A stretch of DNA of 54,210 nucleotides from Alkaliphilus serpentinus (GCF_009017255.1 NZ_WBZB01000036.1:1-54210), one strand, 5' to 3'. Counted from the stretch's first letter, positions 34,739 through 43,079 are shown. Translations and numbers: made by a program. The notes: generated by a model from the sequence alone, not told the origin.

Positions 34739-35881
34739 ATGAACAAAAAATTAGTAATGATACCAGGGCCAACGCCAGTAGTAAGGTCTATACAGGATCA
34801 AATGGGAAGGGAAACGGTGGCCTTCGGAGATCCAGCCTTTGTTAAGGATTACAAGGAATTAATTGATGATTTAAAGCTTCTTTGGAAGACTGAAGGAGAG
34901 GTTTTTGTGATTGCAGGCACGGGAACCCTTGCAATGGAAATGGCCATTGCCAATACAACTAAGGCGGGAGACAATGTGTTGATCATCTCCCAAGGCTTCT
35001 TTGGTGACAGATTTATTGATCTTTGTCAGAGGAAGGGTTTGAAGGTGGATGTCTTAGCTAGTGAATGGGGGGACGTGGTACCTCTTGCAGAAATTGAGGC
35101 TAAGCTTAAAGAGAAAAAATATTCTGTAGTTACCGTTACCCACGTTGATACTGCAACTGGAGTAGTGGCACCCATAGAGGAAATTGGCAAGCTTATAAGA
35201 GGATTTAAGGACACTTTATATATTGTCGATGGAGTATGTGCTACTGCAGCTGAACCGGAGTATGTTGATGAAATGGGTATTGATGTTCTGTTAACTGGAT
35301 CTCAAAAGGCCTTCGGGGTTGCACCAGGAATTGCTGTTGTATGGGCAGGTCCAAGGGCGATGGAAAGAAGAAAAAGCCTTGGTACAATTCCAGAATTCTA
35401 TATAGACTTTGATAAATGGTTACCTATTATGAAGGACCCATCAAAATATTTTGCCACTCCAGCTGTAAATTTAATATGGGCCATGAAGGAAGCAGTTCAA
35501 ATTATTAAAGAGGAAGGCTTAGAAAAAAGATACCTAAGACATAAGAAGAATGCCAAAGCAGTACAATCAGCCCTGTTGGCATTAGGCTTTAAAATCTTAG
35601 CCAAAGAAGGCTGTAGAGCAGTTTCCTTATCCAACGTGATTTATCCAGAAGGAATCAATGATTTAGAATTTAGAAAAATATTAGCTGAAGAAGGAATCGT
35701 AGTTGCAGGGGGCTTAGGACCCTATGCAGGTAAGCTATTCAGGTTAGGTCATATGGGGAATATAGATACCCATGATCTAGTATCGGCAATTGCCACCATT
35801 GAAAGGGCTTTATACAGAGTAGGCTATCACGTTGAATTAGGCAAGGGTGTAGGTGTCCTAATGAAGGGACTTTTGGATTAG
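34739..35881 (+). CDS. Class V aminotransferase (alanine-glyoxylate/serine-pyruvate type)
   Basis: PLP-dependent transaminase of 380 residues. MIPGPTPV is at the N-terminus, AGTGTLAMEMAIAN forms the phosphate loop, VDGVCATAAEPEYVDEMGIDV carries the PLP-pyridine aspartate, and GSQKAFGVAPG carries the Schiff-base lysine. Family members transfer amino groups among serine, alanine, glyoxylate and pyruvate; the actual donor here is not determined. ATG 34739 follows AGAGAGGGTGTTTTA. The cupin gene follows within 40 bases. Confidence 0.88.
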   Translation: MNKKLVMIPGPTPVVRSIQDQMGRETVAFGDPAFVKDYKELIDDLKLLWKTEGEVFVIAGTGTLAMEMAIANTTKAGDNVLIISQGFFGDRFIDLCQRKGLKVDVLASEWGDVVPLAEIEAKLKEKKYSVVTVTHVDTATGVVAPIEEIGKLIRGFKDTLYIVDGVCATAAEPEYVDEMGIDVLLTGSQKAFGVAPGIAVVWAGPRAMERRKSLGTIPEFYIDFDKWLPIMKDPSKYFATPAVNLIWAMKEAVQIIKEEGLEKRYLRHKKNAKAVQSALLALGFKILAKEGCRAVSLSNVIYPEGINDLEFRKILAEEGIVVAGGLGPYAGKLFRLGHMGNIDTHDLVSAIATIERALYRVGYHVELGKGVGVLMKGLLD

Positions 35882-35918
35882 GGAATTGTGTTCAATAATT
35901 TACAAAGGGGGCTTTGAT

Positions 35919-36269
35919 ATGATTAAGAGAAAAAATGAACTTAAGGTTGTAACCCAAAAAGAGTTTCTAGGAGGAAAGGGAACTTTACAATTAACCCATT
36001 TCCTTGAAAGGGAAGACGCCTATGATTCAGGAAGGTTGTTTGCCCTAAGTGTACTTACTCCTGGTAGCTCCATTGGCTATCACACCCATACTGGTGATGG
36101 AGAAACCTATTTTATTCTTAAGGGAAGGGCTCTAGTTAATGATGATGGTGAAGAAGCAGTTTTGGAGGCAGGGGACGTTCTTATTACTAAAAATGGCTCC
36201 TCCCATTCTATAGAGAATATTGGAGATACAGACCTAGAGTATATTGCCTTAATACTCTTTGATAAGTAA
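35919..36269 (+). CDS. Small cupin-fold protein
   Basis: 116-residue single-domain cupin. Metal motif 1 is YHTHTGDGETYFIL (His, His, Glu) and motif 2 is GDVLITKNGSSHSIEN (His). It is likely a metal-binding isomerase, dioxygenase or sensor of unknown substrate. ATG 35919 is chosen because AAAGGGGGCTTTGAT precedes it. It lies just downstream of the aminotransferase and is probably co-transcribed with it. Confidence 0.8.
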   Translation: MIKRKNELKVVTQKEFLGGKGTLQLTHFLEREDAYDSGRLFALSVLTPGSSIGYHTHTGDGETYFILKGRALVNDDGEEAVLEAGDVLITKNGSSHSIENIGDTDLEYIALILFDK

Positions 36270-36316
36270 GGCGAAAATTTTGAATAAAAAAGAAAATGCT
36301 GATTTTCAAACAGTCC

Positions 36317-36350
36317 ACCTACTGATAACAATCGGTAGGTTTTTCTTTTA
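36317..36350 (+). terminator. Terminator after the cupin gene
   Basis: ACCTAC-T-GAT and ATC-G-GTAGGT form an imperfect stem around AACA, followed by TTTTCTTTT. Just upstream, TTTTCAAACAGTC (36302-36314) resembles the reverse complement of the end motif of the repeat elements near 48251 and 49320. Confidence 0.6.
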
Positions 36351-36574
36351 ATAGATTTTTTAGGGTATATTAATATAAAGAGACGGCTAATGTCGCCCCT
36401 TTTTTCTTTTCATAGGAAAGTTCGTTTTAAGTCCTTTTAAATGGGGGATTTTAAGGGGCCCCTCCCCCTTACAAAAATAAGGAGAGGTGAGTTGTGTCAC
36501 GAATAAGGACACTATGCTACGAACGGCGTCGAGACGGTGAGACGACCGAAAACGAAACGTCTTAGGAACGTTCC
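36351..36574. other. Structured, unusually C+G-containing intergenic stretch
   Basis: Between the convergent cupin and coat genes. It holds AGGGGCCCCT, GTGTC-ACGAATAAG-GACAC, GTCGAGACGGTGAGACGAC and GGAACGTTCC, all self-complementary or nearly so, in a clearly less A+T-rich patch (36490-36580). No open frame is supported and no RNA family is recognised. Confidence 0.4.
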
Positions 36575-36874
36575 CTACGGCTGCTGTAGCTTCATGACCT
36601 TTTCGGCTGCATCTAAATCAACCATTAGCTGTCTTTGGGGATCATGGGTATAATAATAGCCCTTTGAAATCATATATTCAGAGATGGCCTCATGGATTTT
36701 GATGGCATCAGACAATTGTCTTTTGAGAACCTCTCTGACTTCTGGAGTTACTGATTGGGTAATTGCAACGGCGTAGTTTTGGACACCGGCCTTTGCAGCC
36801 AAAAGGAAATCCGTGGCGATTACCTGTTCAGTCATATCAGTCATTCCAGCTAAGCTTTGGATGATGGTATTCAT
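36575..36874 (-). CDS. CotF-like spore coat protein
   Basis: 99-residue helical protein (MTEQVIATDFLLAAKAGVQN, VLKRQLSDAIKIHEAISEYM, KGYYYTHDPQRQL) matching the Coat F family of spore coat proteins, a ferritin-like four-helix fold without obvious metal ligands. ATG 36874 has GAAAGGAGCATGCT in front. It follows a second small coat gene on the same strand, so the two form a sporulation operon, presumably expressed in the mother cell. Confidence 0.85.
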   Translation of the reverse strand: MNTIIQSLAGMTDMTEQVIATDFLLAAKAGVQNYAVAITQSVTPEVREVLKRQLSDAIKIHEAISEYMISKGYYYTHDPQRQLMVDLDAAEKVMKLQQP

Positions 36875-36893
36875 AGCATGCTCCTTTCAGTAT

Positions 36894-36918
36894 CAAGCTT
36901 CGGTATTCCGAAGCTACA
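36894..36918 (+). repeat. Short palindrome CTTCGG-TATT-CCGAAG with GCTACA tail
   Basis: CTTCGG and CCGAAG form a stem, followed by GCTACA. It lies between the two coat genes. A similar hairpin with the same tail (CTTCG-ACCTTT-CGAAGCTACA) lies at 48429-48449. Confidence 0.5.
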
Positions 36919-36933
36919 TTAATTAATAGGTCC

Positions 36934-37191
36934 CTAGTGTCTTATCGTTCCTCCCATATCCTGTGTATTGCTGGTTTTTACATTGGTAAGTTCAGATTTT
37001 AATAATAGATTCCTGAGGTCTCTAATGTGGTTTTGTCCCATTTTAAAATCCTGCTGCAGGATTTCCTTAAGAGCTTCATCCTTTACTAAGGCTGCCATTA
37101 CTGAGGATTTAGTACAGGCAATATTCTTATGGGTTAACAGTTCATGTATTTCAAAGGCTTCACGGGGTGCAATTCTATCTCTCTGATTCAA
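36934..37191 (-). CDS. Small spore coat protein (CotF-related)
   Basis: 85-residue helical protein (REAFEIHELLTHKNIACTKS, MAALVKDEALKEILQQDFKM, GQNHIRDLRNLLLKSEL) with the sequence style of clostridial CotF-related coat proteins. The start is TTG 37191 behind GGGAAGTGATTG. It is the upstream gene of the coat pair; about 60 bases containing a short hairpin separate it from the next. The WYL regulator diverges from it. Confidence 0.75.
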   Translation of the reverse strand: MNQRDRIAPREAFEIHELLTHKNIACTKSSVMAALVKDEALKEILQQDFKMGQNHIRDLRNLLLKSELTNVKTSNTQDMGGTIRH

Positions 37192-37287
37192 ACAATCACT
37201 TCCCTTTTTAAAATATTCTTTCCTGTAAAAAAACCCTTATTCTCAAGATAACCATTTAATAAAGAATAATTAAAGTTAAATTTTTAA

Positions 37288-37322
37288 TATGACATACATT
37301 TGTCTTATTATGGTGTTATAAT
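37288..37322 (+). promoter_or_regulatory. Promoter-operator of the WYL regulator gene
   Basis: AATATGACA-TACATT-TGTC (GACA 37291-37294, TGTC 37301-37304) is followed after 12 bases by TATAAT (37317-37322). There is no good -35 hexamer at the expected place, so the palindrome may serve an activator or an autorepressor. The same arrangement occurs at 38266-38300. Confidence 0.55.
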
Positions 37323-37338
37323 GATTATGGGTGATATT

Positions 37339-38265
37339 ATGAAAATTAATCGATTAATTGAAATTACGGTACTACTGTTAAAAAAAGAGGTTATAAAGGC
37401 TAAGGAGCTGGCAGAACGCTTTGAGGTATCTACCAGAACCATCTATAGAGATATCGAAACCTTATCGATGGCCGGAGTACCAGTATACATGAGTAAGGGG
37501 AAGGGTGGAGGCATTTCTATAATGGAGGACTACTCCCTTAGTAAAACCTTCCTTTCAAAGGAAGATAAAGAGAGCCTTATAATAGCCCTTAAAACCCTAA
37601 AGGCAACAAAATACCCCGAAATAGATTCTGCAATTGCAAAAATCAGTGGACTCTTTAAGGATGATGATGAAGATTGGGTTCAAGTAGACTTTAGTCATTG
37701 GGGGAGTAATCCCAATGAAAACCAGAAGTTTAATAGAATCAAGGAAGCAATTTTAAAACGAAAGATGATGACCTTTAACTATATAAACAGTCGTGGTGAG
37801 GGAAGTCAACGATATGTAGAGGCTATGAAGCTGATATACAAAGGTGTTGGTTGGTACCTCTATGGCTATTGCAGGCTGAAGGAAAATTTCAGGATTTTTC
37901 GAATATCTAGAATTAAAGAGTTAGTCGTCAATGATGAGGTCTTTAAAAGAAGACAGACACCCCTTATGGATCATATGGAGTATGAAGAAACTCAGAAGGA
38001 AACCAAAAGGCCATGGGTTACACTTAAGCTTCGGTTTAAGGAGGAGGCTTTATATCGGATATATGATGATTTTGATGCAGAATCCATAGTTAAGAATGAC
38101 AACAATACCTATGATGTAACAACTTCTTACCCAGAGGATGAGTGGGTTTATGGTTACATTCTTTCTTTTGGTAGGAAGGTAGAAGTATTGGAGCCCCCTA
38201 GAGTTAGAGGAATTATTGCCAATAGACTTAAGGAAGCTTTAAAAATTTATAATGGATCCCTCTAA
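37339..38265 (+). CDS. WYL-domain helix-turn-helix regulator (YafY type)
   Basis: 308 residues: a DeoR-like winged helix (about 1-60; LAERFEVSTRTIYRDIETLSMAGVPVYMSKGKGGGISI), a WYL ligand-sensing domain (about 130-215; RKMMTFNYINSRGE, YKGVGWYLYGYCR, FRISRIKEL) and a WCX-type C-terminal part. WYL domains bind nucleotide or nucleic-acid ligands. ATG 37339 is preferred because GGGTGATATT precedes it and TATAAT lies at 37317. It probably regulates itself and the radical SAM gene (shared operator). Confidence 0.88.
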   Translation: MKINRLIEITVLLLKKEVIKAKELAERFEVSTRTIYRDIETLSMAGVPVYMSKGKGGGISIMEDYSLSKTFLSKEDKESLIIALKTLKATKYPEIDSAIAKISGLFKDDDEDWVQVDFSHWGSNPNENQKFNRIKEAILKRKMMTFNYINSRGEGSQRYVEAMKLIYKGVGWYLYGYCRLKENFRIFRISRIKELVVNDEVFKRRQTPLMDHMEYEETQKETKRPWVTLKLRFKEEALYRIYDDFDAESIVKNDNNTYDVTTSYPEDEWVYGYILSFGRKVEVLEPPRVRGIIANRLKEALKIYNGSL

Positions 38266-38300
38266 TATGACAAACTAGTGTCACATGAAGCTTGTATAAT
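38266..38300 (+). promoter_or_regulatory. Promoter-operator of the radical SAM gene, same design as for the WYL gene
   Basis: AATATGACA-AACTAG-TGTC (GACA 38269-38272, TGTC 38279-38282) is followed after 12 bases by TATAAT (38295-38300). Motif, half-site distance and distance to the -10 box equal those at 37288-37322. It begins at the stop codon of the WYL gene. Confidence 0.55.
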
Positions 38301-38337
38301 TGTAGATGAGCTCATTAGAAAGGCAAGTGATTAATCC

Positions 38338-39225
38338 ATGGAACTTATTAGCGCTAAAAAAATATTATCCAATTGGTCTGATGGAAGTAGCTGGTTTGGA
38401 AGTAATTATGGGATGAATATCTATAAAGGCTGTAGTCATGGCTGCATCTATTGTGACTCCAGAAGTGAATGCTATAGGGTAGAAAGATTTGATGAGGTAA
38501 GGGCAAAGGAAAATGTTCTTCAGTTATTGGAGCAGGAACTAATGTCAAAACGTAGGAAGGGGATTGTTGCCAATGGTGCCATGAGTGACCCCTATAATCC
38601 TCAAGAGGCAAAGTATAAGCTAACAAGGGCCTCTCTAGAGCTTCTAGACAAATATGGCTTTGGAGGAAGTCTTCTCACCAAGTCTAATTTAATCCTTAGG
38701 GATTTAGACATTCTTCAGAAAATCCGTTCCCATTCACCAATGATTGTGAAGTTTACAATAACAACCTTTGATGATAGCCTATGTAAAAAGGTAGAGCCAA
38801 AGGTGTCAGTTACTTCCAAACGGTTAGATGCTTTAGAAAAAATAGCTTCAGCAGGCTTGTTTACGGGGATCCTTCTTTGGCCTCTTCTACCCTTTATCAA
38901 CGATACGGAGGAAAATATAGAAGCCATAGTAGAAGCTGCAGCCCATAAGGGAGCCAGCTTTGTTGCCCCCATGTTTGGTGTTACCCTAAGGCAAAATCAA
39001 AGGGTCTATTTTTATCAACAGCTTGATAAGCTCTTTCCAGGTGTTAAAGAAAAATACATAAAAACCTATGGCTATAGCTATGAATGCTATTCTATAAACC
39101 AAGATAAGCTTTACAAAACCTTTAAGGCATTATGTAAAAAGCATGGATTAATTTATAAGATGTCAGATATACGAAGGGCCCTTATTAAACCCTATGAAAC
39201 CCAACAAATTTCTTTTTTAAGGTAA
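38338..39225 (+). CDS. Radical SAM protein of the spore photoproduct lyase-like group
   Basis: 295 residues. The iron-sulfur motif is KGCSHGCIYCD with Cys32, Cys36 and Cys39 (CxxxCxxC), followed by ECYRVERFDEVRAKENVLQLLEQEL and GAMSDPYNPQEAKYKLTRASLELL. The arrangement is that of SPL-family (Rv2578c-like) proteins of unproven function, distinct from true spore photoproduct lyase. ATG 38338 has only a weak ribosome site (AGGCAAGTG). It lies downstream of the WYL regulator under a matching operator. Confidence 0.85.
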   Translation: MELISAKKILSNWSDGSSWFGSNYGMNIYKGCSHGCIYCDSRSECYRVERFDEVRAKENVLQLLEQELMSKRRKGIVANGAMSDPYNPQEAKYKLTRASLELLDKYGFGGSLLTKSNLILRDLDILQKIRSHSPMIVKFTITTFDDSLCKKVEPKVSVTSKRLDALEKIASAGLFTGILLWPLLPFINDTEENIEAIVEAAAHKGASFVAPMFGVTLRQNQRVYFYQQLDKLFPGVKEKYIKTYGYSYECYSINQDKLYKTFKALCKKHGLIYKMSDIRRALIKPYETQQISFLR

Positions 39226-39250
39226 TATTCTAGTTAGGAGGTTGATTTTA

Positions 39251-39733
39251 ATGATGAAAAATTATGAATCCCTATATAAGGAATGGCAATTTATAAGAAG
39301 CTGTTCCATTAGCTTTATCAATGAATTAAGGGATGAGGACTTAGACAAAGAGTTACCCCGTAAAGGCTTAAATACCTTTAGAAAGCACTTTGAAGAAATG
39401 ATCAATATAGAAAAGGATTTTATAAAGGCAATAGAAACTAAAGTGATGAGATTCAGCGATATATCCGATAGTGATATTAAAGGTAAGATGTCCAAGAAAG
39501 TATTGATCAGTACCATGGAAATGGTTGATGCAACCCTGTCTTCAGCCTTAGAGGCTTTAGAGGGGGAGGAGTATATAGAATGGGGTGGAGAGAAACAATC
39601 TCTATCCTTCTACCTAGCATTCTTAATTTCCCACGAATCCATGCATGTGGGTCAAATAATTGCCTTCTGCTATGCCCTAGATATTGATATACCCCAGTAT
39701 GTGGTTAAAAATTGGGCTTTGTCGGGGAAGTAA
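39251..39733 (+). CDS. DinB-superfamily (DinB_2/YfiT-like) protein
   Basis: 160-residue four-helix-bundle protein. RKHFEEMINIEKDFIKAI carries the first histidine, and LISHESMHVGQIIAF near the C-terminus carries the two further metal-site histidines (HExxH-like). The superfamily includes thiol transferases using bacillithiol or mycothiol; none of that is established here. It is unrelated to DinB polymerase. ATG 39251 follows TTAGGAGGTTGATTTTA. It is 25 bases after the radical SAM gene, so probably in the same transcript. Confidence 0.75.
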   Translation: MMKNYESLYKEWQFIRSCSISFINELRDEDLDKELPRKGLNTFRKHFEEMINIEKDFIKAIETKVMRFSDISDSDIKGKMSKKVLISTMEMVDATLSSALEALEGEEYIEWGGEKQSLSFYLAFLISHESMHVGQIIAFCYALDIDIPQYVVKNWALSGK

Positions 39734-39747
39734 AGTATTGAAAAAGC

Positions 39748-39775
39748 TATGGTGTTCACACCATAGCTTTTTTAG
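39748..39775. terminator. Terminator between the DinB-superfamily and serine-hydrolase genes
   Basis: AAGCTATGGTG and CACCATAGCTT form an 11-bp stem with a TTCA loop, followed by TTTTAG; A residues on the other side allow bidirectional action. Confidence 0.85.
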
Positions 39776-39777
39776 TC

Positions 39778-41730
39778 CTATTTTAAGATATTCCAATAAT
39801 GAAAGATAAACATTAATAATAGGGCAGCTACAGAATAGAGGCTATAATGGATGCGGCCAATCATACCCCAGAGCTTCTTCCACCAAGCCATAGCTGTAAA
39901 AATAATTAGCCCAAGGGTTAAGCCATATAACAATATTGGTAAAATACTATACAAAGCTCCTGTTTCTGATGGGGTATAGGCATCCTTTGGCATTTGGTAA
40001 ACTGGATCCATACTTCCAGAGGAAAGGAAGCTGGTCAATAATATCAGAACAGCTATACCAAAGGCTATTGCCACCCATTGGGCAGCTAGGGGAAGTCCCG
40101 AAGCTTTAGGCCTTTTCTTTATAAAAGCTAAAACCTTTTTCAACAGCCAGAATATAAGGGATAACAGAATGATTAGCAAGGAAATTAGTATTCCAGAGAC
40201 TGTAAAGGCTGATGTAGCATAAAAGGGAGCCTTTGAATAGGTCATCGGGCCACCAGAGGCTAACAGGATATTTCCCATAGGGTCTTCTTTAAAGACTATA
40301 TGACTAAAGGGACCATTATAATCCTGACTTCTTCCTTCTCTGAGATTCTTATATACCCCAGGTTCTAACTCAATGAATTTACTGGTTTCTCCTAGATAAT
40401 TAACGATTAAATGGCCAGACTCATCTCCTTTAACATGAATTGGTCCCATCAATAAGCTGGTGATTTTCTCAGAGGTTGTAACACTTTTTCTATTCATTTG
40501 ATATTCGCCAATGTATTGCTTCGATCTTTCCATACTACCGGCTGGAGGCTCTTCTTTAATTGGAGCTTCAACTGGGTAGAGATAATCCATAAGACTTTGA
40601 AAGACTTCACTATAAAGATAGTGACCTCCGCCACTATAGGAAATAAACAAGCCTATATCTTCCTCTGGGATTAAGTATAATCCTGTACTATATAGCATAG
40701 TTGCCCCGCCATGGAAGATCACCCTTTTATGATTATAGGTACCTTCTATAAAACCAAGGGTCATACCACCTAAGGTAGGATGGTGGGTAAAGCGCTGTTG
40801 ATGCATTAAATCAACAGTGGCAGAATTTAAGATTTTAGCACCATTATAGCTACCGCTCTCCAAATGTGCCAACATAAACCGAGCCATATCGGAGGCTGAG
40901 GAGCTACCACTTCCAGCAGCTGTTGGAATCACATACTCAAAGCTACCTTCTTTGAAGGAGTCATCTGTAAATCGATAGGCCTTGGACATGTCATCGTGTA
41001 AGCCTTGGGGAAGGGGCTGTTTAAAGATGGTGTGATTCATTCCCAAAGGGCTAAAAATATTTTCTTCTACATACTCTGAGAAGGGCATCCCTGAAATCCT
41101 TTCTACAATATAGCCTGCCAATGCTGTACCATAATTGGAGTAGGCCATAACCTCACCGGGAGGGAATATTCTTGCAGGTAGATGTTCCTTTATGTATTCA
41201 TCAAAGGGAATGAGCTCTTGGGGATGAAGTCTAAAGAGGTTGTTAACATAATCCTCAAAGCCTGCCGTGTGGGTCATAAGGTAGCTTAAGGTAATGGCCT
41301 CAGCTGTAGTATTCTCTAAGGCACCTTCAAGCTTATAGGGTATCTCAAAATCTAGGTAGGTATTAATGTCTTCATCTAAATCTAATTTTCCTACTTCAAC
41401 CAATTGCATCACTGCTGTCCATGTGAATAGCTTAGAGGTAGAACCGATCCTAAAGAGGGTGGTATCAGCATCCACTGGAAGCTTCTTTTCAATATCCTGA
41501 AGGCCATAGCCCTTTTTAAATAAAACTTCACCATCCATAACCAAGGAAACCGTTGCATTGGGTATATTATATTCCTCTATCTTTGAGGTCATGATGTTAT
41601 CAATAAACTCTTCAACCTTGACGATTTCATTATTAGTGGCAAAAACACTAGATGCGGGTGAAACAAATGAAAAGGTCAAAAATAACCCTAATATGAATAG
41701 TATGTTTAATCTCTTTAACACAATAAGCAC
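39778..41730 (-). CDS. Serine hydrolase, class C beta-lactamase/penicillin-binding-protein fold, with C-terminal membrane domain
   Basis: 650 residues. Signal peptide or anchor (about 8-31), then the serine beta-lactamase-like domain (about 38-370). SxxK is Ser97-Thr-Ser-Lys100 in RIGSTSKLF, YxN is AYSNYG near 197, and the KTG equivalent is FHGGA near 342. A DUF3471-like linker (about 390-490) and three or four membrane helices (about 510-650) follow. Such proteins include D-aminopeptidases, esterases and FmtA-like teichoic acid enzymes. Substrate is unknown. It lies 13 bases after the tetR gene, so it is likely the regulated target. Confidence 0.85.
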   Translation of the reverse strand: MLIVLKRLNILFILGLFLTFSFVSPASSVFATNNEIVKVEEFIDNIMTSKIEEYNIPNATVSLVMDGEVLFKKGYGLQDIEKKLPVDADTTLFRIGSTSKLFTWTAVMQLVEVGKLDLDEDINTYLDFEIPYKLEGALENTTAEAITLSYLMTHTAGFEDYVNNLFRLHPQELIPFDEYIKEHLPARIFPPGEVMAYSNYGTALAGYIVERISGMPFSEYVEENIFSPLGMNHTIFKQPLPQGLHDDMSKAYRFTDDSFKEGSFEYVIPTAAGSGSSSASDMARFMLAHLESGSYNGAKILNSATVDLMHQQRFTHHPTLGGMTLGFIEGTYNHKRVIFHGGATMLYSTGLYLIPEEDIGLFISYSGGGHYLYSEVFQSLMDYLYPVEAPIKEEPPAGSMERSKQYIGEYQMNRKSVTTSEKITSLLMGPIHVKGDESGHLIVNYLGETSKFIELEPGVYKNLREGRSQDYNGPFSHIVFKEDPMGNILLASGGPMTYSKAPFYATSAFTVSGILISLLIILLSLIFWLLKKVLAFIKKRPKASGLPLAAQWVAIAFGIAVLILLTSFLSSGSMDPVYQMPKDAYTPSETGALYSILPILLYGLTLGLIIFTAMAWWKKLWGMIGRIHYSLYSVAALLLMFIFHYWNILK

Positions 41731-41743
41731 CCCTTTATTTTGA

Positions 41744-42316
41744 TTACTGATTTTTTTTAATCCTTGTTGATAGTACTATATCTTCAGCTGCACTACCAAG
41801 AATCTCCATCAAATCCTTTATACTTAAATCCTTAGGAAGCAAGCCATTGGCTGTCATCACAGAAAGTCCCAATTGAAAGGTCCTCACCTTAAAAAGTATG
41901 GTTTTTAATTCCTCCTCAGAAAAGCCTTCTAGCTCAGGGTCTTTTTTCATTTCTTCAACCAACATGGGTAGCATGTCTTCATCATAGTTCTTCAAGTAAT
42001 TGCCGTCCTTCAAAACCAAATCTCTAAAAAGAACACTATACTCTTGGGCAAACTTGAAGCTGGCCATACCCATATCATAGAAGGGGTTTCCTGTAGATTC
42101 CTCAGCCAAGAGCTGTTGACTCATTTCCATAATTCTATTAACCACGGCTTCGATTAATTCATGTATATCCTTGAAATTTACATAGATGGGAGCCACAGAG
42201 CTACCAAGCTTTTCGGCAATTTTTCTCATAGTTATACCATCCATACCTTCTTCCTTTGCTATCTCAAAGGCTACATCAACTATTTGCTCCTTAGTGAATT
42301 TAACCCTTGGACCCAT
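41744..42316 (-). CDS. TetR family transcriptional regulator
   Basis: 190 residues. The N-terminal helix-turn-helix (TKEQIVDVAFEIAKEEGMDGITMRKIAEKLGSSVAPIYVNFKD) is typical of TetR; the C-terminal ligand domain is helical and variable. ATG 42316 follows AAGGAGATGATATT. It is the first gene of a two-gene operon with the membrane serine hydrolase. A perfect palindrome in the promoter region 27 bases upstream is the likely autoregulatory operator. Confidence 0.9.
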   Translation of the reverse strand: MGPRVKFTKEQIVDVAFEIAKEEGMDGITMRKIAEKLGSSVAPIYVNFKDIHELIEAVVNRIMEMSQQLLAEESTGNPFYDMGMASFKFAQEYSVLFRDLVLKDGNYLKNYDEDMLPMLVEEMKKDPELEGFSEEELKTILFKVRTFQLGLSVMTANGLLPKDLSIKDLMEILGSAAEDIVLSTRIKKNQ

Positions 42317-42342
42317 AATATCATCTCCTTAAATAAGTATAG

Positions 42343-42364
42343 TTATATAACATATGTTATATAA
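42343..42364 (-). promoter_or_regulatory. Perfect 22-bp palindrome, probable TetR operator
   Basis: Two 11-base arms, TTATATAACAT and its exact complement, meet at CATATG. The site is 27 bases upstream of the tetR start codon, in the promoter region, as for self-repressing TetR proteins. Confidence 0.65.
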
Positions 42365-42415
42365 TACTATATATAATTTTCTTTTGCAATGGTTTTTTGA
42401 AATTTTTTCCCAACA

Positions 42416-42457
42416 ATTAAAAAGAAACCTATCTGATTTATAAATTAGACAAGTTTC
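42416..42457 (-). terminator. Terminator after the HD-domain gene
   Basis: On the minus strand GGAAACTTGTCT and AGATAGGTTTC form a stem with two G-U pairs around AATTTATAAATC, followed by TTTTTAAT. Confidence 0.65.
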
Positions 42458-42472
42458 CGTTAATAATAGAGA

Positions 42473-43039
42473 TTATTTTATTCCTGCCAGTCCAAGCTCT
42501 TCTGCAGCTTCCTTCATACCCTCTATGGTCCAAAGAATCACAGTATCTAAGTCCATATCAATCATATCACAGCCTGCCAAAATCACCTCGCGATTTACTC
42601 CAGCAGCAAAGCTTTTTGATTTAAATTTCTTCTTAACGGACTTAACCTCTAAATCTAAAATACTCTTATCGGGTCGCATAAGTACAGCAGCATTAATCAG
42701 TCCTGTAAGTTCGTCTATGGTGTATAAAACCTTCTCCATTTTTAATGTAGGTTCAACATCAATACAGATATTCCAACCATGGGAGATAACAGCATGAATA
42801 ATATCCTCAGAGATGCCTTCCTTCTCTAAGATTTCTTTGCTCTTATGACAATGCTCCTCTGGATATAGCTCATAATCGATATCGTGAAGAAGACCAACTA
42901 TGCCCCAATATACTTCATCTTCATTGAATTTTCTAGCATAATAGCCCATAACAGCCTCAACAGCAAGGCCATGGTCGATTAAAGCTTTACTTTTATTGTA
43001 CTTCTTTAATAATTCTAATGCATCCTCTCGTGTCATCAT
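42473..43039 (-). CDS. HD-domain hydrolase
   Basis: 188-residue HD-superfamily metal-dependent phosphohydrolase. The motif is GIVGLLHDIDYELYPEEHCHKS near residues 45-65 with the upstream His in DHGLAVEAVMGYYAR, and the downstream AVISHGWN gives further ligands. Substrates of such stand-alone HDIG proteins are nucleotides or phosphate esters; not specified here. ATG 43039 follows GAGGAGGAAAGCAG. It lies 40 bases behind the agrC-like gene without a visible terminator, so it may belong to the agr transcript. Confidence 0.85.
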   Translation of the reverse strand: MMTREDALELLKKYNKSKALIDHGLAVEAVMGYYARKFNEDEVYWGIVGLLHDIDYELYPEEHCHKSKEILEKEGISEDIIHAVISHGWNICIDVEPTLKMEKVLYTIDELTGLINAAVLMRPDKSILDLEVKSVKKKFKSKSFAAGVNREVILAGCDMIDMDLDTVILWTIEGMKEAAEELGLAGIK

Positions 43040-43079
43040 CTGCTTTCCTCCTCGTAGTTTATTTTTGATAATAGAATCA

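Noticed and set aside
39251..39733. Functional replacement of the broken dinB by the 'DinB-like' gene
   Set aside because: The names coincide, but this is the four-helix DinB/YfiT superfamily, unrelated to the Y-family polymerase.
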